Assembly (NCBI GenBank): GCA_008638375.1
Contig: CM018031.1
Coordinates: 17,226,915 to 17,290,914, forward strand
DNA length: 64,000 bases
Origin: Nyssa sinensis
Lineage: Eukaryota > Streptophyta > Magnoliopsida > Cornales > Nyssaceae
Direction of reading: 5' to 3'
Part shown: one piece after another, positions 22,769-36,264 of the stretch
How positions within the stretch are numbered: the stretch's first letter is position 1
How the letters are laid out: every line of letters begins with the position of its first letter
The notes under the pieces: model-generated
The model's input: only the letters and a program-made list of their open reading frames with translations
Databases searched by the model: none
What the model was told of the DNA's origin: nothing
Position numbers and translations under genes: made by a program

Positions 22769-24420
22769 GGGGCTACAACTGGGGCGAAGTAGTCACAGGA
22801 GTGACATGGGACCATCGATCGCGTTTGAGTCGTTGTTGAGGGAAGCATGGCAGCCATTATATCCGGGTTGTGATAAGTTTTCGAAACTAGACTTTCTCGT
22901 AAAACTCCTTCATATTAAGACCATCAATCGTTAGGAGTAACAAATCAGTTAATATGGCCATTGAATTGATTAAAGTAGTGCTTCCTACTAGGGAGACCTT
23001 TCCGAAATCATATTACGAGGCGAAAAGAATATTAAGAGATTTGGGCCTCAGGTATATTCCCATACATGCTGGTAAACATGATTGCATGTTATTTTGGAAG
23101 GAGACTGAACAATGTAAGGAGTGTACGGTGTGCCACGAAACTAGGTACAAGCTAAATGAAGGAAAAAACAAGACAATTCCACACAAGGTGTTGAGATATT
23201 TTCCCTTAAAACCGAGGCTACAAAGGTTGTACATGTCTTAGAAGACGGTAGAAGATATGCAGTGGCATAAGGAGAAGCGTGTTGCGGAGGAAAATGTATG
23301 TAGGCATCCAGAAGATTCACAAACTTGGGTTGAGTTTGATACAAATCACGAATGATATGCAAATGAGCCGCGTAATGTACGACTTGGGCTGGCTAACGAT
23401 GGTTTAATCCATTCGGTGACATGAGTAATGCCTACAGCATGTGGCCGGTGTTGCTTGTGCCGTATAACTTGCCACCGTGGAAATGTATGAAAGAACTATT
23501 TATCTTCATGTCGTTGCTTATTCCAGGGCCGAAGTCTCCTGGTAATGAAATTGATGTGTACTTGCGTCCTTTAGTGGACGAGTTGAAGGAATTGTGGGAG
23601 GTGGGAGTGGAGGCATACGACGTCTCTAAGAATAAGACATTTCAATTGCATGCAGCGTTACTGTGGACCATAAATGACTTTCTAGCATAGGGGAAACTTG
23701 TCTAGATAGAGCACTAAGGGGTATCTGGCATGTCCGGTTTGCAATAAGGATGCATGTTCCATACATTTGTCCAATGGGAAGAAGATATGCTTCATGTGCC
23801 ATCGTCGTTTTCTACCACCATCACATGGTCAGCGAAATTGGTAGAAACATCTATTTGATGGAAAAATTGAGCGCAGATTGTCACCTCCATTGTTGTCTGG
23901 CAAAGACGTGTTGTCACCTCCATCATCCAACTAGTGAGGTTTAGGAAGATACCGGGTACTAAGAAGAGGAAGGGTACTAATGTGGACTTATATTGGACGA
24001 AGGAAGAGCATATTTTTTGATTTGCCGTACTAGGAGATCCTTAAGTTGAGCCACAATTTGGATGTTATGCACATCAAGAAGAACATCTGTGATAATGTGC
24101 TGGGAATTGTAATGAACATTGAAGGGAAGACAAAGGATACTGTTAAAGCTCGGTTGGACTTGCAGGAGCTGGGAATAAGAAAAGAGCTACACCTAATACG
24201 TAGCGGTGATAAATATATCGTGCCTCCTGCACAGTACACGTTATCATCTATAGAGAGAATGAGGATTTGCAAGTGGTTTAAATCGGTGAAGTTCTTGGAT
24301 GGATACGCATCGAATATATCTCGGTGTGTAAATCTTATAGATGGAAAAATATTTGGATTGAAGAGCCATGACTGCCATGTCCTTTTACAACAACTTTTTT
24401 CGGTTGCACTACGTTGATAT
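22659..24420 (+). pseudogene. Tnp2 transposase, CACTA 2 (degenerate but nearly full length)
   Basis: The Tnp2 (PF02992) landmarks appear in order: FESLLREAWQPLYPGCDKFS, FLVKLLHIKTINR, LPTRETFPKSYYEAKRIL, ECTVCHETRYK, VLRYFPLKPRLQRLYMS, MSNAYSMWPVLLVPYNLPPW, SLLIPGPKSPGNEIDVYLRP, LVDELKELWEVGVEAYD, LHAALLWTINDF, then FCYM-like ICFMCHRRFLPPSH in another frame. Tnp2 is the catalytic transposase. In-frame stops (about 22933, 23238, 23354) and frameshifts (about 23405, 23700-23830) kill it. Several lesions, including the stops after QILADL, are shared with CACTA 1; others are private. Confidence 0.87.
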
Positions 24421-25053
24421 CTCACCGATGACATATCCATTACATTGACTGAGTTGGGCTGCTTCTTTAGAGAATTATGTGCGAAGACGTTGAATGTGGA
24501 AGTACTTGAAAAGCTCAAAAAGGATGTTGTCGTGATCCTCTGCAAGTTGGAATAGATTTTCCCTCTAGCTTTCTTTGATGTAATGGTCCACTTAGCTGTG
24601 CATTTGCCTCATGAGGCAAAAATTGGCGGACCTGTCCAATACCGTTGGATATATCCAATAGAAAGGTACATTTAATTTTATGAATTTTGTTATCTATCCA
24701 TCCTAACTATTTTAATCTATAACTAATTAATTATCAAAACAGATATTTGCACACATTGAAGCAATATGTGCGTAACAAAGCACGACCAGGAAGGGTCAAT
24801 TGCTGAGGTTTACGTTGATGCTGAATGTCTCACCTTCTACTCTATGCATCTTGAAGATATTGAGACAAGGTTTAATCATCAAGAGCAAAATTCTGATAGA
24901 TGTTAAAGGCAGCAACAAACTGGCCTTGTGGTGTTTAATCAGAATGTGCAGCCAATAGGTGCTCGTATATATGAATGGTATCATCCTCAAGACTAGGAAA
25001 GAGCCCACTACACCGTGCTCAACAACTGCGATGAGACATTGCCATATTTTAAG
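24341..25053 (+). pseudogene. DUF4218 part of the CACTA 2 transposase gene
   Basis: Begins at GLKSHDCHVLLQQLFSVALR, the usual first motif of DUF4218 (PF13960). After a TGA come CFFRELCAKTLNVEVLEKL, then FFDVMVHLAVHLPHEAK and GGPVQYRWIYPIER, an intron-like break (GTACATTT at 24666 to CAG near 24742), and YLHTLKQYVRNKARPG. A later exon to about 25053 has GARIYEW and ERAHYTVLNNCDETLPYFK followed by GTAAGT. DUF4218 is regularly found downstream of Tnp2 in the same gene; its function is unknown. Stops at 24418, 24553 and frameshifts near 24800 disable it. Confidence 0.8.
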
Positions 25054-25130
25054 TAAGTTTATCGAAATCATTGCAATACTACATTAGTACACAAATGTAA
25101 GTTACATATAACATATCTCATCTTATGCAG

Positions 25131-26112
25131 TGAGTATACGATCGAGCTTCAGAGAAAACATGTATCAAGTTCTAATCTAGAGCAAAGACAACAAAATTTG
25201 TTTCCAAAGTGGTTCGGAGAACGTGTAAGACAAGGTTTCAATTAATTGTAATTATATTAGTTAATGCATTTGTATTCAATTAATTTTGTACTTGTATTGA
25301 ATTAATAGATGAAGCTATTACGCCACCAACAATCTCCAGAGGCGTATGATCAATTATATTCCTTAGCATGTGGTCCTGATCAAAGGATATCCCGCTACAC
25401 CGGTTTAATTGTTGATGGTGTTCGATTTCACATGAGGGAACGTCAGGTCATTCGGCGAATGCAAAATAGCGGGGTCCTTGTTCAAGGAGATGGTGACGCA
25501 GGACAAACTGTAGAGTACTATGGTGTTTTACAAGACATCATACAGTTACATTATTGCTATGGTCATTCTGTATATATTTTTAAATGTGATTGGTGGGATG
25601 TAAGTAATAAAAAGACTGGAATGCAGATCGATAAGCACTTCATAAGTATTAATACGTCATGTACGGCATTTAAAGATGATCCATATGTTTTGGCATTTCA
25701 AGCAAAACAAGTTTTCTATTTGAAGGACCCAAAAATAAGAGGTGATTGGCATGTTGTTCAAAAAATAAAAACTAGAAATATTTATAATGTCCTAGAAGTT
25801 GGCGAGGGAGATGAAGATTTGGAGAGGATTGAGGAGGCACTACAAGAAGAGTCTCAAACTGCCCACGATGGTGTTGTCCGGCATGATCAGGAAGATGTTA
25901 CTTCGTATCGGTTGAATAGAACTGATGTAGAACCAGATCATGTCATAGCTTCCAACGTCACCAATACCACACAATTAGATTTGAGGGATGCAACGTTCAT
26001 TAATGATGATGATGACGAGGACAGTAATTTTGATGATGACACATTGTTAGAGTATTGTACCGAGAATGAAGAAAATTCAAGTTCAGATGATGATACAGAC
26101 TCAAATGAATAA
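25131..26112 (+). CDS. DUF4216 exons of the CACTA 2 transposase gene
   Basis: A short exon at about 25131-25226 (TIELQRKHVSSSN, LFPKWFGER, then GTAAG) is followed by a clean 267-codon open exon at 25309-26112. It holds the DUF4216 (PF13952) features: YSLACGPDQRISRYTGLIVD, VRFHMRERQ, the YYGVLQDIIQLHY motif, VYIFKCDWWDV, YVLAFQAKQVFYLKDPK and DWHVVQKIKTRN. A long acidic tail (DDDDEDSNFDDD, SSSDDDTDSNE) reaches the TAA. The Met at 25309 is preceded by an acceptor-like AATAG, so it may be internal and not the true start. This exon is open although upstream exons are broken. DUF4216 has no assigned biochemical function; it forms the C-terminal part of many plant CACTA transposases. Confidence 0.75.
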
Positions 26113-26281
26113 TTGTAATAGTTATTACATGTGTTAGTATCAAGTGTAATGGTTTTCGGCTTTTATAATATAATGGATATTCAATTTTATGATGTAATGG
26201 GTAATCATTTTTACTTCGATAAGGATTTTAATTTTTATAATTAAATAGAAACAATTTTATTTTTAAACTTTATTTGTAGAT

Positions 26282-29200
26282 ATGGTTGGACCAGGTTCAC
26301 GCAGACGTGCAGTTATGCAGGACCCATCGACCCCTTCCCCATCATCTGCAGGGTCGACCGATCTTACTGTCGATGGTATGCATTGTTTCCATTTTTATTA
26401 ATGATTATATAAATATGGTATTAATTGTTTCTATTTTGTTTCTTCTAAAGCTTCGGCCACCGCCCCTAGACAAGGGCATGGTAGGTCGAAGTGTAATATC
26501 CCGACTCGGGATACCGGGTCATAGGGTACGTATTTCGAGATTAAAGAAAATTAGTGTAAAAATATTTACACCAAAGGAAATAATTAAATAAATAAATAAA
26601 TAATTATTTATTTATATGAAATCATTAATTCTAATTATAATTAAATAAATTTGAACACACAAACACACACTTTATGGTGTATTGTGTGTGTATGTTATAA
26701 AGTGTATAAAAGTGAGTATATGTATAACTATAAATACATGTACCCAAGATAAAATATATTTAATATATAAATATCTATATGTGATTAAAGTAAAAATAAA
26801 TAAATAAATATATGTAAATCATAAAGTGTGTGAACAGTATGTGCAAGTGGGTGTGTGTGTCGGTTGTGGTGTGTGTGTGTGTCTCCATGTGTTAGTGTGT
26901 GTGTTATATTATATGTATATATATATACAAAATATCTTGCAAAATTTAATGCAAAGTAGAAAAGAGAAAAAGCAATGTTATGAGATGGGAAAGGAAGCAG
27001 AAAAATGCAGGCTAAGGTAGGGTTATGGAGTCAGATTGCAGGGGAAGAGAGAGAAATGAGAGAGAAGGGTCGGTTGCCTTCTTTAAAAAGCCAAAGCATG
27101 CATTTCATGCTTACACCTTAAAGAAGCAAACTGAATAAGGAAGAAACTGAGAGGCTAAGAAGAGATTCAGAGCAAGAAAGAAAGAGAAAACAGTGGTGAA
27201 AGGTGAACCCACCGAAAACTTTTAAAATTCTCTCTCTAGAATATTTTGCATGTGTTTAAGAGATTTAGGTTATGTTATGTATATATGATGCTTAATATAT
27301 GTCTAGACGTGTATCAAGCATGAAAATTGGCTATGAAAACGACTAAAAACATGAAACCCAGAAGCATCCGCCATTGAAGACCATGCTATAGCAGGTCTGA
27401 AACAATGGAAGCCAAACTATTTTTGGTTCATATGGACTTCAAGAAGAAGTCACGAGGGTCATGAAAACATAAATCCGCGACCAAAAATCTCAAGAAAAAC
27501 CCTCCAAACATTCACTTCCAGGTACGGGTTCAAAACCCCAACCTCACAAACTTTCATTTAAATCCATTTTCCTGAATGGGAAATGAAACTCCATGAAGAG
27601 GGGATCATAACAAACGAAACCCCATGAGAAACCATCAAGAAATAAGCATGAACTATGAGGTTGCAGGTCTGGTTATCGTGGTTTAAACCGAACGTTTGAA
27701 CCATGTTCGAAGCCCTAAATCGATACAAAAACATGTATTAAGATATTAGGAGTTTATTAGAAAAGAAAACAGAGAAAATGGAGTGCTAAAATGCCACGAA
27801 ATTCGAATAAAAAAAATTAGGGTTTTACAGTCAACAGTGTCGACTTCGTGAGGAAGACGACACTGTTCGGGTCGGATTACTGGTCGGTTACGGGTTTAGG
27901 TGAAAACCGGATCCAACGGGTCACAGGTTATGTAAACGATGACGTTTTGTTTTTAATGTTTTAAAACATTAGGGCTGACGTCATCATGACGTCAGCATTA
28001 TGTCAAGAACCGACCAGACCGGTTGGTTTGCAACTGAACCGGACCGGTTCACTTAAAACTTGACCGAACCCTTTGGTTTTCTAATTTATTTAAAAATAAA
28101 TAAACCAACACTTTTCTTATTTACAGATTTACCCCAGAATTTCTAAGAAATTCTACTGTGGCCCAACTAAGGGAAATCTTATGCAATTAGACCCCTGGAA
28201 AAATAATTAAATAATTAATCTAATTATTTAATAAATAAAGTTAAATTACTATTTTACCCTTGGGTCATAAATAGAGCAAATGAAGTTCAAATTAAACATA
28301 TGAATAATGTATCCTTTACTATTTTGGATATTCTGAGACTAATGGTAGGGTCCGTTTTACGAGACGGGGCCTGAAAAATAAAGACACGTAAAGAGGTAAA
28401 TGACCAAAATACCCCTTATCCAAAATTAACAAGTTATTAGTGTATTCTTACTATCTCGGACCTTTTGAGTCCAATGGTGAGGTCCATGACACGAGATGAG
28501 GTCCCGAACATAAAGACATGTAAGGGGGTAAAATGACCAAATTACCCCTAGTACCTCAAAAGTCAAATTAAAAGCAGGAAAGGTCTAAATTGACTTTCTT
28601 TGACATCCCGGACTCAATAATGGAGTCCGAATTACGAAACGAAGTACAGAAAAATAAGACACGTAAAACTGGTAAATGACCATTTTTTCCTTTTACATAT
28701 AACAGTCCGAATTAAATGTTAGGAAAGCCTAAACCGACTTTCTTGGACACTCTGGACTCAATGGTAGAGTCTATTCGACTAAAAGAAATGACTAAAATAA
28801 AAAGACATAAAATTTGATGAATAGAATCTGTCAGATGACTATAAATTAAAGTAATGTCAAAGTATTAATACTAAGGCGTATATGAGAAAATGAAATACGA
28901 AAAGACACGACATGTAAACATGTCAAATAAATAACTTTAAATTAAAGTTAATGGAGCTACCCGAATAGTATAAATTGAAATAAATTCAATTCCTAACACA
29001 TTAAATTGTGTCATAGGTTAAGAGTACAAGTTAAGTTAAGTACATATGAAATTATGAAATCAGTTTTAGGATCTAATACGATTTAAGCATAAGTTAAGGA
29101 ATATCGAGATGATATTACAATGAATGTGAAGTTGATGAGATGTTTATGAATTGTTCTTAGAAACTATAAGGAAAGTGGGAAAGCGCATTATTAGCACTAA

Positions 29201-31975
29201 CCCTAAAAGACCAAGGTGAGTAACCCTGTGTTTGAATTGGAGATTTAACTCCATGGATTTGAAAAGGTTTTAAGTTCAAAGATATGAAGTGTTTGAATTT
29301 TCAAATTCAGTATCTACATGATTCGGTTTTAAATTATTCTATCTTTATAAACTCTATTATGACATGCTCAGGGAATGGTTTCTATCACAGTTTTCTTAAA
29401 ACATATTTCAGCATGTCTAAAGTTTTAAATGCCAAATTATGTAAAGTGTTCTGAATTTGTTTATATCAAGCGTTTAAAGGATTTGTTATGAAATTATGTA
29501 CATGATGTTTTAAATGTTCATGAGAAACACCTATTTGAAGGAATCATGTATTAAATGTATTTGAATGTAAGAAAAGCTGTGCCTAAGCACCATGGTTTTT
29601 GGTTGGGTTGTACCGAACTCAACCGACTTTTCAAATAACAGATTTTTGGGTTGTACGGAACTCAATTAATCCTGTAACAATAGGCAGGATTTTGGGTTGT
29701 ACGGAACTCAATTGCCCTGTAAAATGCCAGGTAGCAGGATCTAATCCCCCAGGCATGAGATATCTCCATTTATAAGTAAAATGAGAGTCCGGTTCGAAAC
29801 GGATTACACTAATGGAAGTGATAAGATGACAAATGATTTGAAAATTGAAGCAGGTTTTACCCTCATTTTCAATATGCATATGTTTTGAGTTTATATACTC
29901 TATTTAAGAAATACATGTTATGTTATATGTTTTGAAGTTCATGAGTATAAGTATAGCTTGAATACTTTAAATGTTTCAAAGCTATCTGTTTTATGAAATG
30001 CATATGTTTTGAGTTATATACTCTATTTGATGAAGTATGAGTTTAGCTTGAATACTTTAAATGTTTCAAAGCTATCTGTTTTAAAGAATGCATATATTCT
30101 GTATTCAAAGTATACGAACAATTGGCGGTGATTATTTTACAAACTCTTATGCACTAAACCACTGCTAATTGAAAACCCCATGACGAATACTGGAATTGCT
30201 CACAAGCTTAGATTAGCTTACCCGGACTTTGTTCGGACCCCCCTTTTAGGTGATTCACAGCAGACAGGGTCTCGAGGACGATGGTGATGAGTCTAGCTGT
30301 TTTTGGGAAGATATGTTTAAGTAGTTTCTTTGAGAAACCTATGAACTCTAGTAGTACATTTTGTATTAGTAGACAATGTAGGAATATGTATTAATCCCTC
30401 AGGGCAACCGAACATGTTTTGTATTAATGTTATAAGTCTTTAAGTTTTAGTTATACTCTGAATGTGTAACCATGTATGCTATGAAAAGAGCGGCAGTATC
30501 GGACGGATGTGCGTAAAATTAAATAAGAAAAGAAAAGAAAAGGTTTTTCACGCTTCCGCAAAACGCATGTCGCACATCTATTCGATACCGCTGCCTATGT
30601 GAGCCTTCGCCCAAGGGTCCCCGGGCCTGAGGGTGGCGGTCGCGATGTGAGATCCGTACAGGGTGGATTTCGGGTTGTGACACGAAGAATTGCAGCTTGC
30701 AGGTTTAGATGGAGGCAGCGGGGGTGCGCCCTTTCAGATTGAGATACCTCCAAGCTTGCTGAAGCCCATTGCTAGGTGGGCACAGCAGTTCATTACGGAG
30801 GTCGGCATCATTTGCCAGCTACGCACCCCACTTCATGTTAGTGACTAGAGTCAGGTCACTAACGCGGAGAGACGGGATATTCATGTGCATATCCAGGTAT
30901 GTCTTTTATTATTGTGTTCAACTAAATTTTAACATATGTTATGCTGTAATGTTTTGACATTGACATGCTTTTACAGAAGAAATTTGACATCGATTTCCAC
31001 CTGCCTCATATCGTGAAGGCAGTCGACCGTTACTTGGGAACCCGTTTTAGGGACTACCGATATAGGCTCCACATGCACTACGAGGCAAAGGTGGCAGCCA
31101 GTAGAGAGCCTCGTGACAGACCCTATAGAGGGGTGTCGGTGGAGGATTGGATGTTACTATGCTACAGGTTCGCTAGTGACGCATTCTAGGTAAAAATTAT
31201 CAAAATTACTTTTGTTGTATGATGAATTATTAGTCATTTATACTAACCTTTTTTATTTTGACCAAGTGTAGGAACTTAATAAGAAAAATAGCTAGAGCAG
31301 AAGCAAGCAAAAGGTGACCCACTATGGTGGATCACGTTCTTTTGTTAGGTATAGGCATGAGATGGTAAGTTAATAAATGTATCAATTTCTCATTGTATAA
31401 TTTATTCATGAAATCAATCTTCACAAACTACTATTTATTTGCTGCAGCGAGACCAGGAGACCGGTGCACCACCCAGCCCCATTGAGTTGTGGCACAGGAC
31501 GCACTACAATCCCGAGAAGGGTTGGACTGGGCCTGAAGCTCAGCGGCATTATGTAAGTTGGAAAATATTTATATACCACAATTACGAATTTAATATTAAT
31601 ATAAAATTTTTAAAAGTAGTAACAAATATTTATGGTTTTTTAGGAAGAGATGGTCGAGATGGGTGTTCGGCCGACCCTTGACGGTGAGCAACCGCCGACC
31701 GATGACCAGATATAAGAAACTGTTCTAAGCAAGAGGTGCGGATATGTGCATGGCTTAGGGAGTGGGATGGAGTCGACTGACATCGTCCTCTACCTGTCGA
31801 GAGTGATGCTAGGTTTCAAGTAGCCACCCAGAGAGTTGAGGCAGCTAAGAGACTAAATGCAGAGATGAGGGTTGAGATGACAGAGCTCAAGGAACAACAG
31901 GCGCAGATAGAGGCTCTTATGAAGACAATACTCAGCCAGTAGGGAGGCTCTGATCAGCTTTGGTAAGTTTTTAAA
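26282..31975 (+). pseudogene. Transposase_24 (TNPA-like) gene of CACTA 2, split by a solo LTR
   Basis: Exon 1 (26282-26375) starts MVGPGSRRRAVMQDPSTPSP. Exon 2 starts at 26451 and is interrupted at 26491 by the LTR, resuming at 30688 with QIEIPPSLLKPIARWAQQF and ending before GTATG at 30897. Exon 3 (30977-31189) has FDIDFHLPHIVKAVDRYLGT and EDWMLLCYRF. Exon 4 (31272-31374) has QKVTHYGGSRSFVRY, exon 5 (31448-31552) RDQETGAPPSPIELWHRTHY, and exon 6 (from 31644) the EEMVEMGVRPTLDGEQPPTD and KRCGYVHGLGSGM motifs. All introns have GT...AG ends. This is the PF03004 architecture of the DNA-binding TNPA-type protein. Stops occur in exons 2, 4 and 6. Confidence 0.82.
26492..30682 (+). mobile_element. 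Solo LTR 1 (Tekay-like Ty3/gypsy, 4191 bp)
   Basis: Begins TGTAATATCCCGACTCGGG and ends GGATTTCGGGTTGTGACA. The pentamer CGAAG is present on both sides (26487-26491 and 30683-30687), giving a clean 5-bp target duplication. No primer-binding site, coding domain or second LTR is found inside, and the same sequence family abuts a polypurine tract at 45838, so this is a single LTR left after recombination between two. It landed in exon 2 of the Transposase_24 gene. Internal features include a degenerate repeat of about 140 bp (28320-28830) and a terminal inverted repeat pair (30490-30594). Confidence 0.9.
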
Positions 31976-31987
31976 ATTATTTACTTT

Positions 31988-32117
31988 GGTACATTTATTA
32001 TTTATAGAAAATGTTACGTAAAACCCTTAAAAAAGATTTCGGCCTAACGACCTACAAACCGCATGACACTTCACATATGAAAATAGACTTACATGAACTT
32101 ATTTAATTTTATAGGGA
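31988..32117. repeat. 130-bp duplication flanking LTR 2, left copy
   Basis: Starts GGTACATTTATTATTTATAG and ends TTTATAGGGA. Nearly identical to 36261-36389 on the other side of the LTR. It is a degenerate leading part of the 161-bp array that continues only after the right copy. Confidence 0.88.
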
Positions 32118-35100
32118 TGTCACGACCCGAAACCCACCCTGTGCAGATCTCACGTCGCAACCCGCCACCCTCAGACCCGGGGGCCATTGGGCGGAACGGT
32201 CCTGTGAGCAGCGGTATCGGACGGCGGAGCAACTCGTGTTTTACGGAAGCGTGAAAATTTTTTCTTTTTTCATTTAAAATTTAAGCACACCGCCCGGTAC
32301 TGCCGCTCTACTCATATGCATGCACATGGTTATACAATCAAAGCATAACTAAAATTTTAAATACTTAAATCATATAACCATCAACATTAATTACCCTGTA
32401 GGGTTTATACATATTGTCGTACTGTATCTTAAACATAAGTGTTAATAAACTCTACATAACTCCACAAAGGAACCATCTAATCATATCTCCATAAGCCGAC
32501 AGATCACCGTCTTCAAAACTCGACTGCTGTCAGTCACCTGAAAGGGGGATCCGAACAAAGTCCGGGTAAGCTAATCTAAGCTTGTGAGCAATTCCAACAT
32601 TCGTCATGGGGTTTTCAATCAACAGTGGTTTTAGCTCATAAAGGTTTATAAATCAATCACTGTCAATTGTTCATATCTTTTAAACACAGAATATATGCAT
32701 TCATAAAACTCATAGCTTTGAAACATGTAAAGTATTCAAGCTAACATATGCTTTTTCATATAAAACTTGTAACTTTGAATACAAATATATGCATTCCATA
32801 AAACTCATAGCTTTGAAACATGTAAAGTGTTCAAGCTAACATATGCTTTTTCATATAAAACTTGTAACTTTGAATACAAATATATGCATTCCATAAAACT
32901 CATAGCTTTGAAACATGTAAAGTGTTCAAGCTAAAAATATGTTCTTCTTTAAATAGAGTATATATAAACTCAAACATGTAAATATGAAAATGAGGGTAAA
33001 ACCTGCTTCCATTTTCAAAACTTTAACTTTTTCTCACTTTAGCTCTTGGAATCTGTTTTGAACCAGACTCCTGTTTTACTCTTATCGAGATATCTCTTTG
33101 CCTGTGGGATAAGATCCTGCTACCAGGCATTTGACAATCAATTGAATTCCGTAGAACCCAAAAGCTTGTCGGCTTCACAGGATAATGGAGTCCCTTGCGA
33201 ACCCCAAACCCTATTTCTTTTTAAAAAGGCGGCTGAGTTTATTGCAACCCTAACCAAATACTCAGTGGTGCTTATGCACATCTTGTATTTAAATACATTT
33301 CATTTAAATACTTTCTCTCCGTGACATTCTTTAAATAAATACTTTTCAAGAGTATTCAAACATAATATATATAACTTCATAATAGAACTTTCAATACTCA
33401 AAATATACTGAATTCAAAATATGTCTCAGAGATTTTGTAATTTAAAAACTCAAACATGCTAAGGCAGTATTTAAAGGAAACTGTAAATAAATCTGTTTTC
33501 TGAACAGAATGATTTAAAACAGAAATCGTAAGAAAACTGAATTCGATATTCAAATACTTCTCATGACTTGAACTCAAAACTTCTTTGAAATCCATGGAGT
33601 TAAATCTCCACTTCGAATGCAGGGTTACTCACCTTGGTCCTTTAGGGTTAGTGCTAATAATGCGCTTTCCCACTTTCCTTGTAGTTCGTAAGAACAATTC
33701 ATAAACATCTCATCAACTTCACATTCATTGTAATATCATTTCGATATTCCTTAACTTATACTTAAATCGTATTAGATCCTAAAACGATTTCATAAATTCA
33801 TATGTACTTAACTTAACTCGTACTCTTAACTTATGACACAATTTAATGTGTTAGGAATTTAATTCATTTCAATTTATACTTTTCTTGTAGCTCCATAAAT
33901 TTAATTTAAATTTATTTACTTCCCATATTTACGTGTCGTGTCTTTTCGTAATTCATTTTCTCATATACGCCTTAGATTAATACCTTAGCATTTCTTTAAT
34001 TTATAGTCATCTGACAGATGCTATTCAACAAATTTTATATCTTTTTACTTTTGACATCTCGTTTGGTCAAATAGACTCTACTATTGAGTCCGGAGCGTCG
34101 AAAAAAGTCGGTTTAGGCTTTCCTAACATTTAATTCGGACTATTATATGTAAAAGGACAAAATGGTCATTCACCGTTTCACTTGTCTCATTTTTCTGTAC
34201 TTCGTTTCGTAACTTAGACTCCATTATTGAGTCCGGGATGTCAAAGAAAGTCAACTTAGACCTTCCCTCGTTTTATTTTGGCTTTTGAGGTAATAGGGGT
34301 AATTTGGTCATTTTACCCCCTTACGTGTCTTTATGTTCGGGACCTCATCTAGTGTCGTGGACCTCACCATTGGACTCAGAAGGTCCGAGATAGTAAGAAT
34401 ACACTAATAACTTGTTAATTTTGGACAAGGGGTATTTTGGTCATTTACCCCTTTACGTGTCTTTATTTTTTGGGTCTCGTCTCATAAAACGGACCCTACC
34501 ATCAGTCTTAGAATATCCGAAATAGTAAGGATACACTGTTCATATGTTTAATTTGGACTTTATTTGCCTCATTTATGACCTAGGGGTAAAATAGTAATTT
34601 TACTTATTTAATAAATTATTTTATTATTTTATTATTTTTCCAGGGGCATATTCATTTAATTTTTCCAAAAATCGGGCCACAGTGTAAATCCGTAAAATAG
34701 TTGGGGGTCAAAGTATAAATATCCAAAGATCCGGTCTGAACCAGTTGGTTCAGTTCAATTTCAAGTGAATCGGTCCAATTTACACGGTTCATTGCGTGAT
34801 GCTGACGTCATGATGACTGTCAGCCCTAATGTTTTATATTTTAAAACATAACTCAAAACGGCGTCGTCCCACTTAATGCGGTGGCCCTTCTGTCTTTTAA
34901 CACGTGTCCCGAGTCAACTCAACCTGGTTTTAAAACCGAGTTGACTCACTGTCACCTTCTTCATTCGAGTCCCACTGTTGCCCTAATTTTTGAAATTAAA
35001 AACCTCCATTTTCGTGGAGTTTGGCTCGAGAGTTCTTGACTGGTTTTAATCAAGAACGTTTCTAGGATATAAACAATTCATTTGGCATTCGTTTGAGGAA

Positions 35101-36264
35101 TTAGAACTGGTTCATGTGCTCGGTTTTGGGTTTGATAATTCAAACCTGCAAGTCAGTCGTAAATGCTTGATTCTGAGCCAAATCTAGTGGGATTTGTTTC
35201 ATTGTGATCCCCTTTTCATGGTGTTTTATTTTCCATTCAAAAAAATGGAGTTAAAGGCAGATTTGTAGGGTTGGGTTTTGAAACCCGTACCTGTAATTGG
35301 ATTTTTGGAGGGCTTTCTTTGAGTTTTGTGATCGCGTATAAGTGTTTTTAGCATGTTGGTAAGGTTTAGTGAAGGTCTTGATTACCAAAAATTCGTTTGG
35401 TAAACGTTGGTTCAAACTTGCTATAAGCAAGGTCTTTAATGGCTGCTTTAACTGGGTTTCATGTTTTTAACCATTTTAAAGCTAAAACTTCATCCTTAAA
35501 CGAGTCTAAATACATTTTAAATGTCACATATATAAAATCAAAGCTTAAATCAGTTTATACATAGAGAAATTCTAGAGAGAGAAATAAGAATGTTTTCATG
35601 GGTTTACCTTTTTGGGTTGGTTTCCCCTTCATTCTTCCTTTGTATTCCTCCTCTATTCTCCTTAGTTTTCTTCCCTTGATTTCTTTTGTGAGAAACAAGC
35701 AAGGTTTGCATGCTTTGTTTCTTTTAAAGACTTCCCACCGACCCTTCTCTCTCCTCTTTCTCTCTCTCTCTCTCTCTCTACACGTCCCAGCCTCTATCCT
35801 TGACTTCTCATAAATTTCTCTTACACCTAATAAATTTAACTTTCCAATTTCTTAGCTTTTTCTTCAATCTATGCTTGATATTTGTATATATGTATATTAT
35901 ATATATATATATATATTCACACACCAATACATATGGAGACACACACACACACACACACCTCAACCGACACACACACACTTTTAGATATTTTGTGTTCTCC
36001 TTACTTTATGCCCATTTTTACATATATATATATATTTATTTCATTTATGCATATATATATGCATGCATACTTGGTTACATATACATATACATATTACACC
36101 TTCCATGTAGTCTAATGTGTGTTTAAATTATTTAATTATAATTAAAACTAATGATTTCATATAAATAATTAATTATTTATTTATTTAATTAATTATTCTC
36201 TTTGAGTGTAAAGATTTTTACACTAATTTTTTTAATCTCGTAATACGTGTCATATGACCCGGTA
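32118..36264 (-). mobile_element. LTR 2 (same family as LTR 1), outer end missing
   Basis: Read on the plus strand it starts TGTCACGACCCGAAACCCAC, the reverse complement of the end of the LTR 1 family, and follows LTR 1 in reverse order over about 4.1 kb. At the other side it reaches ACGTGTCATATGACCCGGTA and stops; the last 20 or so bases of the family (the TCCCGAGTCGGGATATTACA equivalent) are missing. In their place comes a second copy of the 130 bp that precede the LTR. The four bases GGTA belong both to the LTR and to the start of the duplication, a microhomology junction. Confidence 0.87.
35872..36115. repeat. TA/CA-rich microsatellite in LTR 2
   Basis: Runs of (TA)n at 35898-35915, (CA)n at 35938-35958 and (TA)n at 36020-36060. 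The long open frames over this stretch translate simple sequence and are not genes. LTR 1 has similar simple sequence at the same relative place (26660-26930). Confidence 0.85.

Noticed and set aside
26492..30682. A complete short-LTR retrotransposon instead of a solo LTR
   Set aside because: No internal repeats of the ends, no primer-binding site and no coding domain; LTR 3 of the same family lies directly against a polypurine tract, proving that the 4.2 kb unit is one LTR.
35800..36126. 108-codon Tyr/Ile/His-rich ORF
   Set aside because: Simple TA/CA repeats.
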